10,128 nt of DNA from Methanospirillum hungatei (GCA_003251955.1 QKDV01000176.1:1-10128), one strand, 5' to 3'; counted from the first letter of the stretch, positions 1 to 6,555 are shown. The notes: generated by a model from the letters alone, not told the origin. Program-made: numbers and translations.

Positions 1-1
1 G

Positions 2-229
2 AAGGATGATTACTCTTCGTATAGTGGAGATGTCTATATTATCCCAGACCAGGCATCAGCACTCTCTGTAAGCCTGTCTGAAAGTGCCACACCGACACCG
101 ACAGTAACACAAATCCCAGCGCAGCCCCCGGCACCAGTACCGACAAAATCACCTTTATCCCCATGGATAGCAATCGGCAGCCTTGCAGTAGTAGGACTCA
201 TATTTACCGGGCAGAGAATGCGAAGGTAA
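2..229 (+). CDS. C-terminus of a membrane-anchored surface protein (partial)
   Basis: The open frame enters from the left edge and ends with TAA at 227-229, giving about 75 residues. The visible part starts with a polar stretch (KDDYSSYSGDVYIIPDQ). A Pro/Thr-rich linker follows (ATPTPTVTQIP, then QPPAPVPTKSP), then one hydrophobic segment (about WIAIGSLAVVGLIF) and a short basic tail ending QRMRR. This order of stalk, single membrane helix and basic cytoplasmic tail is common in archaeal cell-surface proteins held in the membrane by their C-terminus. The functional part lies outside the window, so no activity can be assigned. The architecture is seen directly; the surface location is inference. 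Confidence 0.75.
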   Translation, partial: KDDYSSYSGDVYIIPDQASALSVSLSESATPTPTVTQIPAQPPAPVPTKSPLSPWIAIGSLAVVGLIFTGQRMRR

Positions 230-270
230 ATCCGAAAAACGCCGACTTTAGTCAGATCACAAAGAAAAAT

Positions 271-311
271 GAGCCAGAAGACATATCTGGTTCACCTTTT
301 CTTACATTTTT
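271..311 (+). terminator. Hairpin plus T-rich tract after the surface-protein gene
   Basis: GAGCCAGA (271-278) pairs with TCTGGTTC (286-293) over 8 bp including one G-T wobble, with a 7-base loop. The T-rich stretch ACCTTTTCTTACATTTTT follows directly. It sits about 40 bases after the TAA at 227-229. Archaeal termination depends mainly on T-tracts, so the hairpin may instead act on RNA stability. Confidence 0.5.
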
Positions 312-326
312 AAGTTTGACACATCT

Positions 327-356
327 GATAGTGGATAATAATTACAACTATCTTCC
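327..356. repeat. Dyad repeat copy A, inverted partner of 462-490
   Basis: GATAGT (327-332) and ACTATC (347-352) form a dyad around GGATAATAATTACA. The same core occurs in reverse orientation at 462-490: the reverse complement there reads GGATAATAATTA, then TTACAGT, then CTATCC. The two copies share 12 identical core bases and the flanking CTATC, and differ by a small insertion. They lie about 110 bases apart upstream of the TPR gene at 512. The AT-rich core also resembles a TATA box, so a pair of regulator sites is possible. Confidence 0.35.
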
Positions 357-461
357 TTCACACTGAACATTCCTCTCCTCTCATGGTTTTCCATTGTGAT
401 TCCTGCGCCTATGTTCAGAGCAGCCTTATGGAAATTAGATCTGAACGGGAAAATCTGATTT

Positions 462-490
462 CAGGATAGACTGTAATAATTATTATCCTG
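462..490 (+). promoter_or_regulatory. TATA-like box inside a dyad, upstream of the TPR gene at 512
   Basis: CAGGATA (462-468) and TATCCTG (484-490) are a perfect 7-bp inverted repeat. They flank TAATAATTAT (about 474-483), a reasonable archaeal TATA box about 30-38 bases before the ATG at 512, which would place the RNA start near 503. Symmetric arms around a TATA box suggest a repressor site overlapping the promoter. The symmetry is seen; the function is inference. The stretch 230-511 has no other gene I can support. Confidence 0.4.
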
Positions 491-511
491 CCGCGGAGCG
501 GATGCCTCATT

Positions 512-952
512 ATGAATGTTCTCTCTCTTCTGATCCTTCTTCTCTGTGCATCGTTCTGTATCATTGCCGCTGTCGCAGATGACAACCCGGAGCAGGCAGC
601 CATCTGGTTTGACAAGGGAAATGATCTGGCATCGATGGGCAACTACGCAGAAGCAGTATCAGCATATGACATGTCACTTACCTTTGGTCAGAACGATGAA
701 GATGTCTGGCTTGAGAAGGGGAAGGCCCTTTCAAAAATCGGTAAATACGCCGAGGCAATAAAGACGCTTGAAAAAGCAATCACATTGAATCCCACCGACA
801 TTGATGCATGGACCCAGAAAGGGGATGCACTCAACTGGCTTGGAAAGAATAACGAAGCACTCCAGGTCTACGAGAAGATACTCGAAATCGATCCGAAAAA
901 TTCCTATGCAAAACTGAAGAAGAACGTAATCCTCAATCAACAAGCCGATTAA
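512..952 (+). CDS. Secreted three-repeat TPR protein
   Basis: This 146-residue protein has a signal peptide of about 22 residues (hydrophobic stretch LSLLILLLCASFCIIAAVA, then ADDN) and three consecutive 34-residue tetratricopeptide repeats at about 27-60, 64-97 and 98-131. The repeats show the consensus W-x3-G-x2-L and A-x-Y/L-x-K-A pattern, for example VWLEKGKALSKIGKYAEAI. TPRs form helical scaffolds for protein binding. With the signal peptide, this one should act outside the membrane; its partner is unknown. The ATG at 512 begins the signal peptide directly, and an in-frame stop lies at 467-469. A Shine-Dalgarno site is weak or absent. The other TPR protein at 1941 has the same architecture with six repeats. 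Confidence 0.85.
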   Translation: MNVLSLLILLLCASFCIIAAVADDNPEQAAIWFDKGNDLASMGNYAEAVSAYDMSLTFGQNDEDVWLEKGKALSKIGKYAEAIKTLEKAITLNPTDIDAWTQKGDALNWLGKNNEALQVYEKILEIDPKNSYAKLKKNVILNQQAD

Positions 953-1017
953 TACAAAGGGTGGACCTTAAGAAAAGAATTGTACGAACCTGAAATGAAC
1001 ACTAAAAACAGAGGGGA

Positions 1018-1269
1018 TCAGACCTGTAAGGGAGTGACCAGCCAGGTTGTACTGTTAGAGTAACTGTACTTCTCGATGGTAAAATCTGGACAGGTCTCTG
1101 CAAGGATAGCCATGTTAGTCCCTACCTCTTTTGAAGAGAGTCCGAGATCCCGGGCGATGTACTTGGACTTGAAGAAACCCCTGCCAGAGCGGATTCTCTC
1201 TTTCAGGTACTCAATCAGGCAGATCTGCCGTTCATTATAGGAGTTATTAAATCGTGCATGTAATAACAT
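1018..1269 (-). CDS. Small winged-helix protein, DUF7123-like
   Basis: This 83-residue soluble protein matches a small archaeal family I recognise by its core: FFKSKYIARDLGLSSKEVG at about 32-50, then TNMAILAE, and a late SYSNSTTW at about 68-75. The pattern of helix, turn, recognition helix (DLGLSSKEVGTNMAIL) and C-terminal strands suggests a single winged-helix DNA-binding domain, so a small transcription factor or chromatin-associated protein is likely. The start is well supported by GAGAGGT (1275-1281 on the minus strand) about 5 bases before the ATG. It converges with the TPR gene at 512-952 across a 65-base gap. The family name comes from memory of archaeal homologues, including haloarchaeal ones; the DNA-binding role is inferred. 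Confidence 0.8.
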   Translation of the reverse strand: MLLHARFNNSYNERQICLIEYLKERIRSGRGFFKSKYIARDLGLSSKEVGTNMAILAETCPDFTIEKYSYSNSTTWLVTPLQV

Positions 1270-1390
1270 GAAATACCTCTCTCTGTTTTGGAATGGGAAA
1301 ATTGAACAATAAGATGTAATTGTAAGAAAGCCGGTTGTAGGAGACCGTCATGAAGTTCGTACATCTGCAGTTCAATTAATTACGCGAGAA

Positions 1391-1533
1391 AGCCCGGCAG
1401 AGCCTGGCTGACAGACATCCATAGGGGATACATCGGATTGTAGGAGGACATGTTGAACGCAGCCTCATCAGATGTCTGTCAGGTCAGGACACTACACCGA
1501 CTGGGGTTCTGAACCTGACAGCCGGGCAGGGCT
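1391..1533. ncRNA. Structured element with alternative stems, candidate RNA or leader
   Basis: CTGACAGACATC (1408-1419) and GATGTCTGTCAG (1471-1482) form a perfect 12-bp stem, extended by CCTG (1403-1406) with CAGG (1485-1488). A competing stem pairs CTGTCAGGTCAG (1476-1487) with 1509-1521, 12 bp with one bulged A. The two share 1476-1487 and cannot form together. GCCCGGC (1392-1398) closes the whole with GCCGGGC (1521-1527), and AGCCC (1391-1395) can instead pair with GGGCT (1529-1533). As plus-strand RNA, TTAATTA near 1374-1380 could be its TATA box. As minus-strand RNA it could be the leader of the winged-helix gene at 1269, driven from about 1565-1587. A small inverted-repeat mobile element is an alternative, but I see no target duplication. 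Confidence 0.4.
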
Positions 1534-1565
1534 CCCTGTGACATACAAGTGTTGCGTGAAACAGG

Positions 1566-1587
1566 CTATAAGTAAAATAGATAAAAC
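1566..1587. promoter_or_regulatory. AT-rich TATA-like region between divergent genes
   Basis: CTATAAGTAAAATAGATAAAA reads as a TATA box on the plus strand (TATAAGTAAA, 1567-1576) and as TTTTATCTATTTTACTTATAG on the minus strand. It could start RNA toward the TPR gene at 1941, leaving a leader of roughly 350 bases, or toward the structured element and the winged-helix gene at 1269. This is position and composition only. Confidence 0.3.
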
Positions 1588-1626
1588 TGGAAGAGTTCAG
1601 TTCGAAATCGATTTAATCTGCTAAAA

Positions 1627-1680
1627 GGGATTATTTGTCATAACAGACAAAAGTTTTGTCACTATATTTCCTGTAATCCC
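1627..1680. promoter_or_regulatory. Nested inverted repeats, operator or leader structure
   Basis: GGGATTA (1627-1633) and TAATCCC (1674-1680) are a perfect 7-bp pair. Inside lie TTTGTC (1634-1639), GACAAAA (1646-1652) and TTTTGTC (1654-1660). The middle arm can pair with the left arm as a hairpin with a 6-base loop, or form with the right arm a 15-bp palindrome around a single G. The near-continuous palindrome at 1646-1660 looks more like a protein-binding site than an RNA hairpin. A minus-strand open frame covers this segment but does not resemble a protein. Confidence 0.35.
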
Positions 1681-1777
1681 TGATTCCGCTGTTGCACCTG
1701 GTTCAGACAGACAACAAGCAGGCATGATCTGAACATCATTTTTAGACCGAATTATCATCCAGAAAATGGTTTTGACT

Positions 1778-1795
1778 GTTGCGACCGGTTGCAAC
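1778..1795. promoter_or_regulatory. 18-bp near-palindrome GTTGCGACCGGTTGCAAC
   Basis: The two halves GTTGCGACC and GGTTGCAAC are complementary except for one symmetric G/T position, with no spacer. A dimeric DNA-binding protein would suit such a site. It lies about 145 bases before the signal-peptide ATG of the TPR gene at 1941. Nothing else in 1796-1940 could be assigned. Confidence 0.3.
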
Positions 1796-1940
1796 TCTTT
1801 GAAACTGCTGCCATTTGAGAAACAACTGATGAATATCACCTGACTTGACATGGATGATTTCAGACTACAAACGCGGAGGCAGACTCACCCCAGATCACAT
1901 AAAGGACATCTGGATTCACGAACCAATAGTACCACCATTC

Positions 1941-2630
1941 ATGAAGTACACATTCATCATCATTCTGATCTGCCTGGCTATCTTGGCAGGTCCATCTGTC
2001 GCAGAGAAGACAGTAGAGGAGTGGAACAACCTGGGGGTTGCCTACTTCGGGCAGGGTGACTACGAACAGGCCATCGCCGCCTACCAGAACGCTACTGCCC
2101 TTGATCCCTCGAATGCAATGGCCTGGGGTAACATAGGTCTTGCCCTTGCGAGCCAGGGAAAGTACGAAGAGGCCCTTGAGGCTTTGAACAAGACCACAGA
2201 ACTGAATCCGAAGGATGCACTTGCCTGGTCTAACATGGGTCTTGTGCTTGATCATCTCGGTAGGTATGACGAAGCACTAGATGCATACAACAAGTCCCTT
2301 GAGATCAAACAGGATACCGCCAGAACATGGAACAACCGTGGTCTTGCATATCATAACCTGGACAGGGAAGACGAAGCCCTTGCTGACTACATAAAAGCCA
2401 CCACTATCGATCCCGATTATGAACCTGGATGGAAGAACAAAGGATCTGCATTATATAATCTTGGCAGATACGAGGAGGCCATAACCGCCTGTGAGACTGC
2501 TCTCGCACTCAATGCAGACGATGCTGCTGCCTGGAAAACCAAGGCTGATGCCCTCGAAAAACTTGGCAGGGTAGATGAGGCAAGTAAGGCATCAGAAATG
2601 GCATCATCCATCCTTCAGGGTTCTTCATAA
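1941..2630 (+). CDS. Secreted six-repeat TPR protein
   Basis: From the ATG at 1941 the product is 229 residues: a signal peptide (MKYTFIIILICLAILAGPSV, then AEKT) and six tetratricopeptide repeats at about 26-58, 59-92, 93-126, 127-160, 161-194 and 195-228. Each starts with a W-x-N/T-x-G/A-type helix and most end near DP or NP. The frame is open upstream to a TTG at 1845, but the 32 extra residues would put the hydrophobic stretch inside the protein, so 1941 is preferred. No Shine-Dalgarno site is visible there. The protein probably acts outside the membrane as a binding scaffold. The methyltransferase gene follows after 8 bases, so the two are likely co-transcribed, although no functional link is evident. 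Confidence 0.85.
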   Translation: MKYTFIIILICLAILAGPSVAEKTVEEWNNLGVAYFGQGDYEQAIAAYQNATALDPSNAMAWGNIGLALASQGKYEEALEALNKTTELNPKDALAWSNMGLVLDHLGRYDEALDAYNKSLEIKQDTARTWNNRGLAYHNLDREDEALADYIKATTIDPDYEPGWKNKGSALYNLGRYEEAITACETALALNADDAAAWKTKADALEKLGRVDEASKASEMASSILQGSS

Positions 2631-2638
2631 GACAGACC

Positions 2639-3457
2639 GTGTTGCTCTCACAATCTTTAAAAGAGGTCATCCCTGAAGATCTCCACCCCCTTATTCCAGA
2701 CCGGTTTGAGGTTATCGGTGAGATTGCAATTCTTTCTATTCCTGATGATCTCTCCCGGTATCAACAGGTCATCGCCGAGTCGCTAATGGCACAACGCCGC
2801 AGTATTACCACTGTTTTAAGGCGTATTTCTAAACGGAACGGACCCTGTCGGGTGGCAGAGTATGAACCGATTATCGGAACAACTACCATAACCACATATA
2901 AAGAGTCGGGATTCAGGTACAGGGTCAACATCTCTCATGCCTTTTTTACAAGCCGGCTCACAGGGGAACGTCAGAGAATTTCTGCCATGATCCAGCCCGA
3001 AGAACTCGTGCTGATCCCTTTTGCCGGGGTCGGGCCGTTTGCCATACCTGTCGCAGCCCGGGGTGCACAGGTTATCGCTGTCGAGATAAACCCTGATGCC
3101 TGTCTCCTTTTAAAGGAGAATATTAGGCTGAACAGACTCGAAGACCGGGTTATGCTGATTAGAGGAGATGCATTAACAGCCGAGATTATGCTTAAAATCA
3201 AGGCTGACCGGGTGATCATCCCCACCCCATACGGCTTTGATAAAGCCTTCAAGACACTTTCACAAATGGTAAAACCGGGTGGATTTATCCACTATTATAC
3301 ATTTGATAACCAAAATGGCGTTCAGGAGCGTGCCCGAAATTTCAGGAACTCGGGATTTTTGGTTGAAAGACTTCATCGGTGCGGCAATGTTGCTCCCTCA
3401 GTCAGCAGATGGGTTTTTGATCTGATATCTGAAGGCCGCCCCGGGTCTGATAACTGA
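2639..3457 (+). CDS. Trm5/Tyw2-family SAM-dependent tRNA methyltransferase
   Basis: This 272-residue protein has the family's layout. An N-terminal D1-type domain carries FEVIGEIAILSIP (23-35). The linker FFTSRLTGERQRI (102-114) precedes the Rossmann SAM-binding fold with PFAGVGPFAIP (127-137), acidic AVEINPDA (147-154) and GDA (166-168), and the tail is CGNVAPSVSRWVFDL (248-262). Trm5 makes m1G37 in tRNA; Tyw2/Taw2 acts later in wyosine synthesis at the same base. Two points are unusual. The usual Asp before FAGVGPF is not in place (LVLIPFAGVGPF), and the Asn of the N-P/L-P motif is Pro (RVIIPTPYG, 181-189). The exact reaction is therefore uncertain. The GTG at 2639 is a tentative start, 8 bases after the TPR gene. 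Confidence 0.85.
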   Translation: MLLSQSLKEVIPEDLHPLIPDRFEVIGEIAILSIPDDLSRYQQVIAESLMAQRRSITTVLRRISKRNGPCRVAEYEPIIGTTTITTYKESGFRYRVNISHAFFTSRLTGERQRISAMIQPEELVLIPFAGVGPFAIPVAARGAQVIAVEINPDACLLLKENIRLNRLEDRVMLIRGDALTAEIMLKIKADRVIIPTPYGFDKAFKTLSQMVKPGGFIHYYTFDNQNGVQERARNFRNSGFLVERLHRCGNVAPSVSRWVFDLISEGRPGSDN

Positions 3458-3460
3458 ATG

Positions 3461-3496
3461 TTATTTTACCGGTTACAGATGAACTGTACGGGTAAA
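3461..3496 (+). promoter_or_regulatory. Candidate thiM promoter and operator dyad
   Basis: TTATTTTA (3461-3468) is TATA-like. It overlaps a 32-base dyad: TTTACC (3465-3470) with GGTAAA (3491-3496), GT (3472-3473) with AC (3488-3489), and ACAG (3475-3478) with CTGT (3484-3487). One G-G mismatch and one bulged T interrupt it, and the loop is ATGAA. RNA starting near 3490 would leave a leader of about 30 bases containing the thiM Shine-Dalgarno site. This is where a thiamine-responsive archaeal repressor such as ThiR would bind. An RNA hairpin is the alternative. The dyad is seen; the regulator is inference. Confidence 0.45.
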
Positions 3497-3520
3497 TCCA
3501 ATCAACTTCGAGGAATAAAG

Positions 3521-4321
3521 ATGGCAGAGACCCAGTACTCAAAAGTATTTGCTGCAGCCCGGAAAAATACCCCCCTTATCCACCATATCACGAACTATGT
3601 CACGGTGAACGACTGTGCAAACATCACCCTCTGTGCAGGAGGTGCCCCGGTGATGGCTCACTCACCGGAAGAGGTCGAAGAGATGGTGCAGTTTGCCGGT
3701 GCTCTGGTCCTGAATATTGGGACACTCGATCATGCACAGATCGAGTCGATGCTGTTGGTTGGAAAAGCAGCGGCAAAACGGGATATTCCAATCATCCTTG
3801 ACCCTGTTGGCGCCGGGGCAACCACCCTCCGGACAAAAACTGCTCAAAGGCTGATGACCGAACTGCCGATCTCGGTTTTGAAAGGAAATGCCGGTGAGGT
3901 AGGTGTGCTTGCTGGTGTGGATGCAAAAGTCAGGGGAGTGGACTCTGCGGGAATTTCCGGAGATCCGATCTCCATCACCCAGGAGTATGCAGGCCGCTCT
4001 GGAATGACCGTGGTGCTCAGCGGGCAGACTGATATTATCAGTGACGGGAACCAGGTATTACTTGTTGAGAATGGTCACCCCCTGATGGGAGCAATATCAG
4101 GAACCGGATGCATGGCTGCTTCGGTGACCGGTGTATTTACTGCTTGTGATAAGGATCTGGTTACCGCTTCTGCTGCAGCTCTTGCTGCATTCGGACTCGC
4201 AGGAGAACGGGCAGCAGCCTTGGCAAAGGGTCCGGGTTCATTCAAGGTTGCCCTCTTTGATGCACTTGCAACCCTCACTCCGGATGATCTGGCAGAGGGT
4301 GGACGGATCAGGAAAGCATGA
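3521..4321 (+). CDS. thiM: Hydroxyethylthiazole kinase ThiM
   Basis: ThiM phosphorylates 4-methyl-5-(2-hydroxyethyl)thiazole with ATP, so the cell can salvage the thiazole half of thiamine; it acts in the cytoplasm, usually as a trimer. The 266-residue product has typical length and motifs: [14 protein letters not shown] (21-34), GAPVMA (41-46), NIGTL (65-69), DPVGAGA (94-100), KGNAGE (121-126) and GTGC (194-197), with the family's active-site Cys. The frame is open to an ATG at 3458, but the ATG at 3521 has a good Shine-Dalgarno site (CGAGGA, 3509-3514) and matches the family N-terminus. The last codons overlap the thiE start as ATGA, a sign of translational coupling. Confidence 0.96.
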   Translation: MAETQYSKVFAAARKNTPLIHHITNYVTVNDCANITLCAGGAPVMAHSPEEVEEMVQFAGALVLNIGTLDHAQIESMLLVGKAAAKRDIPIILDPVGAGATTLRTKTAQRLMTELPISVLKGNAGEVGVLAGVDAKVRGVDSAGISGDPISITQEYAGRSGMTVVLSGQTDIISDGNQVLLVENGHPLMGAISGTGCMAASVTGVFTACDKDLVTASAAALAAFGLAGERAAALAKGPGSFKVALFDALATLTPDDLAEGGRIRKA

Positions 4322-4944
4322 GTTACGAACTCTATGTAGTCACTGACGAGAAACTCTCCAGAGGACTGAGCCATGCCACAATCGCCGAGCAGGCAGTGGC
4401 AGGAGGGGCTGATGTCATCCAGCTGCGGGATAAAGAACTCCAGGGCAGGGATCTCTTCAAGACAGCATGTCTCATCAGAGCTGTTACAAAAAGGTCCGGT
4501 GTACTCTTCATTATCAATGACCGGGTGGATATAGCACTTGCCAGCGGAGCAGACGGGGTGCATATCGGACAACAGGATATCCCACTCTCCGCAATCCGCA
4601 CGCTTACTCCCCATCCGTTCATCATCGGGGTATCTGTATCATCACTGCAGGAGGCGATTACAGCCGAAAAGGAGGGGGCTGATTACATTGCAGTCAGCCC
4701 GGTATTTTCCACCTGCTCAAAAGATGATGCAGGACCGGGACTGGGTCTCAGGCTTATCAGACAAATATCTGACACTGTTTCAATCCCTGTCATCGGGATA
4801 GGCGGAATTCATATAGAAAATGCTGGAGACGTGTTTAATGCCGGGGCTGTGGGTGTCGCGGTAATATCTGCGATTGTCAGTCAGGACGATATTGTCCGGG
4901 CTACGCAGAAATTTAAATCGAGAATCAGGGAGTTCAGACCCTGA
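4318..4944 (+). CDS. thiE: Thiamine-phosphate synthase ThiE
   Basis: ThiE joins hydroxymethylpyrimidine diphosphate to thiazole phosphate, releasing pyrophosphate and giving thiamine phosphate, so it uses the product of the adjacent ThiM. The 208-residue protein is a full-length TIM barrel with the expected sites: QLRDK (35-39), NDRVDIA (67-73), GVHIGQQD (80-87), GVSVSS (104-109), [15 protein letters not shown] (121-135), GIGGI (160-164) and the phosphate-binding AVISAI (181-186). Its ATG overlaps the thiM stop by four bases. This is a stand-alone ThiE, not fused to a kinase or the ThiN domain found in some archaea. It converges with the HEPN gene across 42 AT-rich bases. Confidence 0.96.
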   Translation: MSYELYVVTDEKLSRGLSHATIAEQAVAGGADVIQLRDKELQGRDLFKTACLIRAVTKRSGVLFIINDRVDIALASGADGVHIGQQDIPLSAIRTLTPHPFIIGVSVSSLQEAITAEKEGADYIAVSPVFSTCSKDDAGPGLGLRLIRQISDTVSIPVIGIGGIHIENAGDVFNAGAVGVAVISAIVSQDDIVRATQKFKSRIREFRP

Positions 4945-4986
4945 TATCGACATATAATAATTAAAATCTGCTAATGCACCTAAAAG

Positions 4987-5400
4987 TTAGTTGGTGTCTA
5001 CACTGGAATTGCCTTCCTGCTCCTTTCCCCATTCATTCCCGATCCAGGAAAGAACAGACTTTGCATCATCAACCAGGGTCTGGGTCCGTTTTTCGGTGAG
5101 AAACGCAATATCTTTTGCAGAAAGGCTTGATTGCCAAACAAGCGGAGTGAGATCTGAGAGATCAGTAATCGGCTTGTTCAGTGTTTCAGGAATGTACGAA
5201 CGTACAGCATTATGAAGGTCACAAAGAGGTGTGCCGCGTTCAGGCCTTACTCCTGTCTTCATAACGATTAGTCCTTCAAGAGTGTATTCAAGAGCACGGT
5301 GGGCGTAACTTACAGCCCAGAGAAATGAACCTGCGTTCAAAAGTTCCTGTGCAAGCACAAGTTCATGATCAGCACGGTTAAACCACTGTTCAGCTTTCAT
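4987..5400 (-). CDS. HEPN-domain protein
   Basis: This 137-residue, mostly helical protein matches the HEPN domain of the Pfam HEPN type. FNRADHELVLAQELLNAGSF (8-27) is followed by the second helix WAVSYAHRALEYTLEGLIV and then PLCDLHNAVRSY, equivalent to the family's HDL region. The acidic and basic C-terminal helices end near SVLSWIGNEW. HEPN proteins are often RNases or toxins paired with a minimal nucleotidyltransferase. The classic R-x4-6-H catalytic motif is not clear here and no such partner is encoded nearby, so activity is uncertain. TGA directly precedes the ATG at 5400 in frame, which fixes the start. AGGGATC upstream may serve as the ribosome site. It follows dam on the same strand. 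Confidence 0.8.
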   Translation of the reverse strand: MKAEQWFNRADHELVLAQELLNAGSFLWAVSYAHRALEYTLEGLIVMKTGVRPERGTPLCDLHNAVRSYIPETLNKPITDLSDLTPLVWQSSLSAKDIAFLTEKRTQTLVDDAKSVLSWIGNEWGKEQEGNSSVDTN

Positions 5401-5504
5401 TCAGATCCCTGTGATTGAGTTCTTAGAATATCGTTCTCGCTGATCAGAAAAAAGGGATCTGTTTTGCACCGGTCAGAGAGTCTTTTGTCGCAGTTTCCGG
5501 CCAT
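5397..5504 (-). CDS. Possible 35-residue ORF coupled to the HEPN gene
   Basis: Starting at the ATG at 5504, the frame encodes MAGNCDKRLSDRCKTDPFFL, then ISENDILRTQSQGSE. It stops with a TGA whose bases overlap the HEPN start (ATGA). The product would be small, polar and without a signal peptide or recognised domain. It lies in the 149-base gap after dam, and the same frame is open right after the dam stop for about 50 codons. That length could arise by chance, so only the overlap argues for a real gene. If real, it could be a leader peptide or a small partner of the HEPN protein. Confidence 0.3.
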   Translation of the reverse strand: MAGNCDKRLSDRCKTDPFFLISENDILRTQSQGSE

Positions 5505-5549
5505 ATCTATTACATCAGCCTGGGTGTGAATGCATACAGACCGGTTGTC

Positions 5550-6524
5550 TTATTCAGAGTAATTCATCACGATGATCTCGCTGATGGCTCCTCGTTTCTC
5601 CGCATTGCTGTTGATAACCCGTTTCGCCATAACCCGTTCGATCCGGTACTGCTGGTAGAGATCATCGAAGAAGTGGTCGGTGGGATCCTCATTCCTGGGA
5701 TCAGAGTTACTAAGCATAACAGATGCTCCAATACTGCTTACTGAGTCAACAAACTCCTTGAGCCGTACCTGGTCCTGATCTGAAAATCCATCGCGGGAAT
5801 AACTTGTGAATGAGGATGAGTTATTTAGTGGCCTGTATGGAGGGTCCAGGTAGACAAACGTGCGATTGTCAACATACTCAAGGCATCGTGAGAAGTCACC
5901 ATGAAGAATCGTCGTGCTCTTCAAGAGTTCAGACACCAGACGCAGATTGAATTCAATTACAATCCCGGGATTGCGGTACTTACCGAACGGGACATTGAAT
6001 TCACCGCTTGAGTTTACCCTGAAAAGCCCATTAAAGCAGGTCTTATTGAGGAAAAGAAGTTTTGCAGCCCGCTCTATCCAGGAAGGCCCGTAGGATGAGA
6101 AGTCAAATCCCTTTCGGTCTGCATTCAGAGCAGCCCTTACAGACAGGTAAAGATCTTTGCGTCCTGTTTCATCGAGAGCATCGTATCTGGATTGGTAATC
6201 ACGGAGAAGGCTGATAAGTGCATCAACATCCTGCCTGATGACCTGGTAGGTAAGTACCAGTTCCTCGTTTGCATCACAGATAACCGACTCTCTAAATGGG
6301 AACATCTGCATCACAAAGAAGAAGACCGCACCACCACCTATGAACGGTTCGACATACCGGTCAAGGACACCGGTTTTTAGTGCCTCCGGAAACCGGGAAT
6401 CAAACTCATGAAGAAGTTGGGACTTCCCTCCTGCCCATTTGAAGAAGGGTTTTGCATATTCATCCTCTGATGAACTCCGCTTTCTGCGAAGGGAGCGGAT
6501 CAGGGTACTGCTATCTGGAGTCAT
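5550..6524 (-). CDS. dam: Dam-type DNA adenine-N6 methyltransferase
   Basis: The 324-residue protein has every landmark of the alpha-class (Dam/DpnM) N6-adenine methyltransferases. Motif X is FFKWAGGK (27-34), the SAM-binding motif I is VEPFIGGGAVFF (58-69), and FLNKTCFNGLFRVN (158-171) is typical of Dam. The catalytic DPPY is at 227-230, followed by SYSRDGFSDQDQVRL and the terminal EIIVMNY. Such enzymes usually methylate adenine in GATC, though the site cannot be read from sequence alone. Length and C-terminus are complete. The N-terminus has about 25 extra basic residues before motif X, with no later Met to choose. No restriction endonuclease is adjacent, so it appears solitary or part of a small cluster with the HEPN gene downstream. 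Confidence 0.93.
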   Translation of the reverse strand: MTPDSSTLIRSLRRKRSSSEDEYAKPFFKWAGGKSQLLHEFDSRFPEALKTGVLDRYVEPFIGGGAVFFFVMQMFPFRESVICDANEELVLTYQVIRQDVDALISLLRDYQSRYDALDETGRKDLYLSVRAALNADRKGFDFSSYGPSWIERAAKLLFLNKTCFNGLFRVNSSGEFNVPFGKYRNPGIVIEFNLRLVSELLKSTTILHGDFSRCLEYVDNRTFVYLDPPYRPLNNSSSFTSYSRDGFSDQDQVRLKEFVDSVSSIGASVMLSNSDPRNEDPTDHFFDDLYQQYRIERVMAKRVINSNAEKRGAISEIIVMNYSE

Positions 6525-6555
6525 AAGGCATGATAATAAGCATTAGGAAAGGTGC

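Noticed and set aside
163..366. Plus-strand 67-codon frame
   Set aside because: Overlaps the surface-protein end out of frame and runs through the hairpin region; no protein features.
1408..1482. Hammerhead or C/D box reading of CTGATGAG on the minus strand
   Set aside because: No CGAAA-type core and no matching D boxes at the right spacing.
1392..1527. tRNA-like 7-bp acceptor stem (GCCCGGC/GCCGGGC) with a nearby GGTTCTGAACC
   Set aside because: No T-arm pairing at the required position, no D-arm and no anticodon arm; the spacing does not fit a tRNA, even with an intron.
1476..1540. Resemblance to the thiamine pyrophosphate riboswitch (GAACCTGA, GGG...CCC)
   Set aside because: The CUGAGA half and other invariant parts are missing, and it is not next to the thi genes.
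1621..1851. Minus-strand 76-codon frame
   Set aside because: Composition unlike a protein of this genome, no ribosome site, no recognised domain, and it covers the palindrome cluster.
4075..4614. Minus-strand 179-codon frame
   Set aside because: It is the antisense shadow of thiM and thiE, both of which have clear family motifs.
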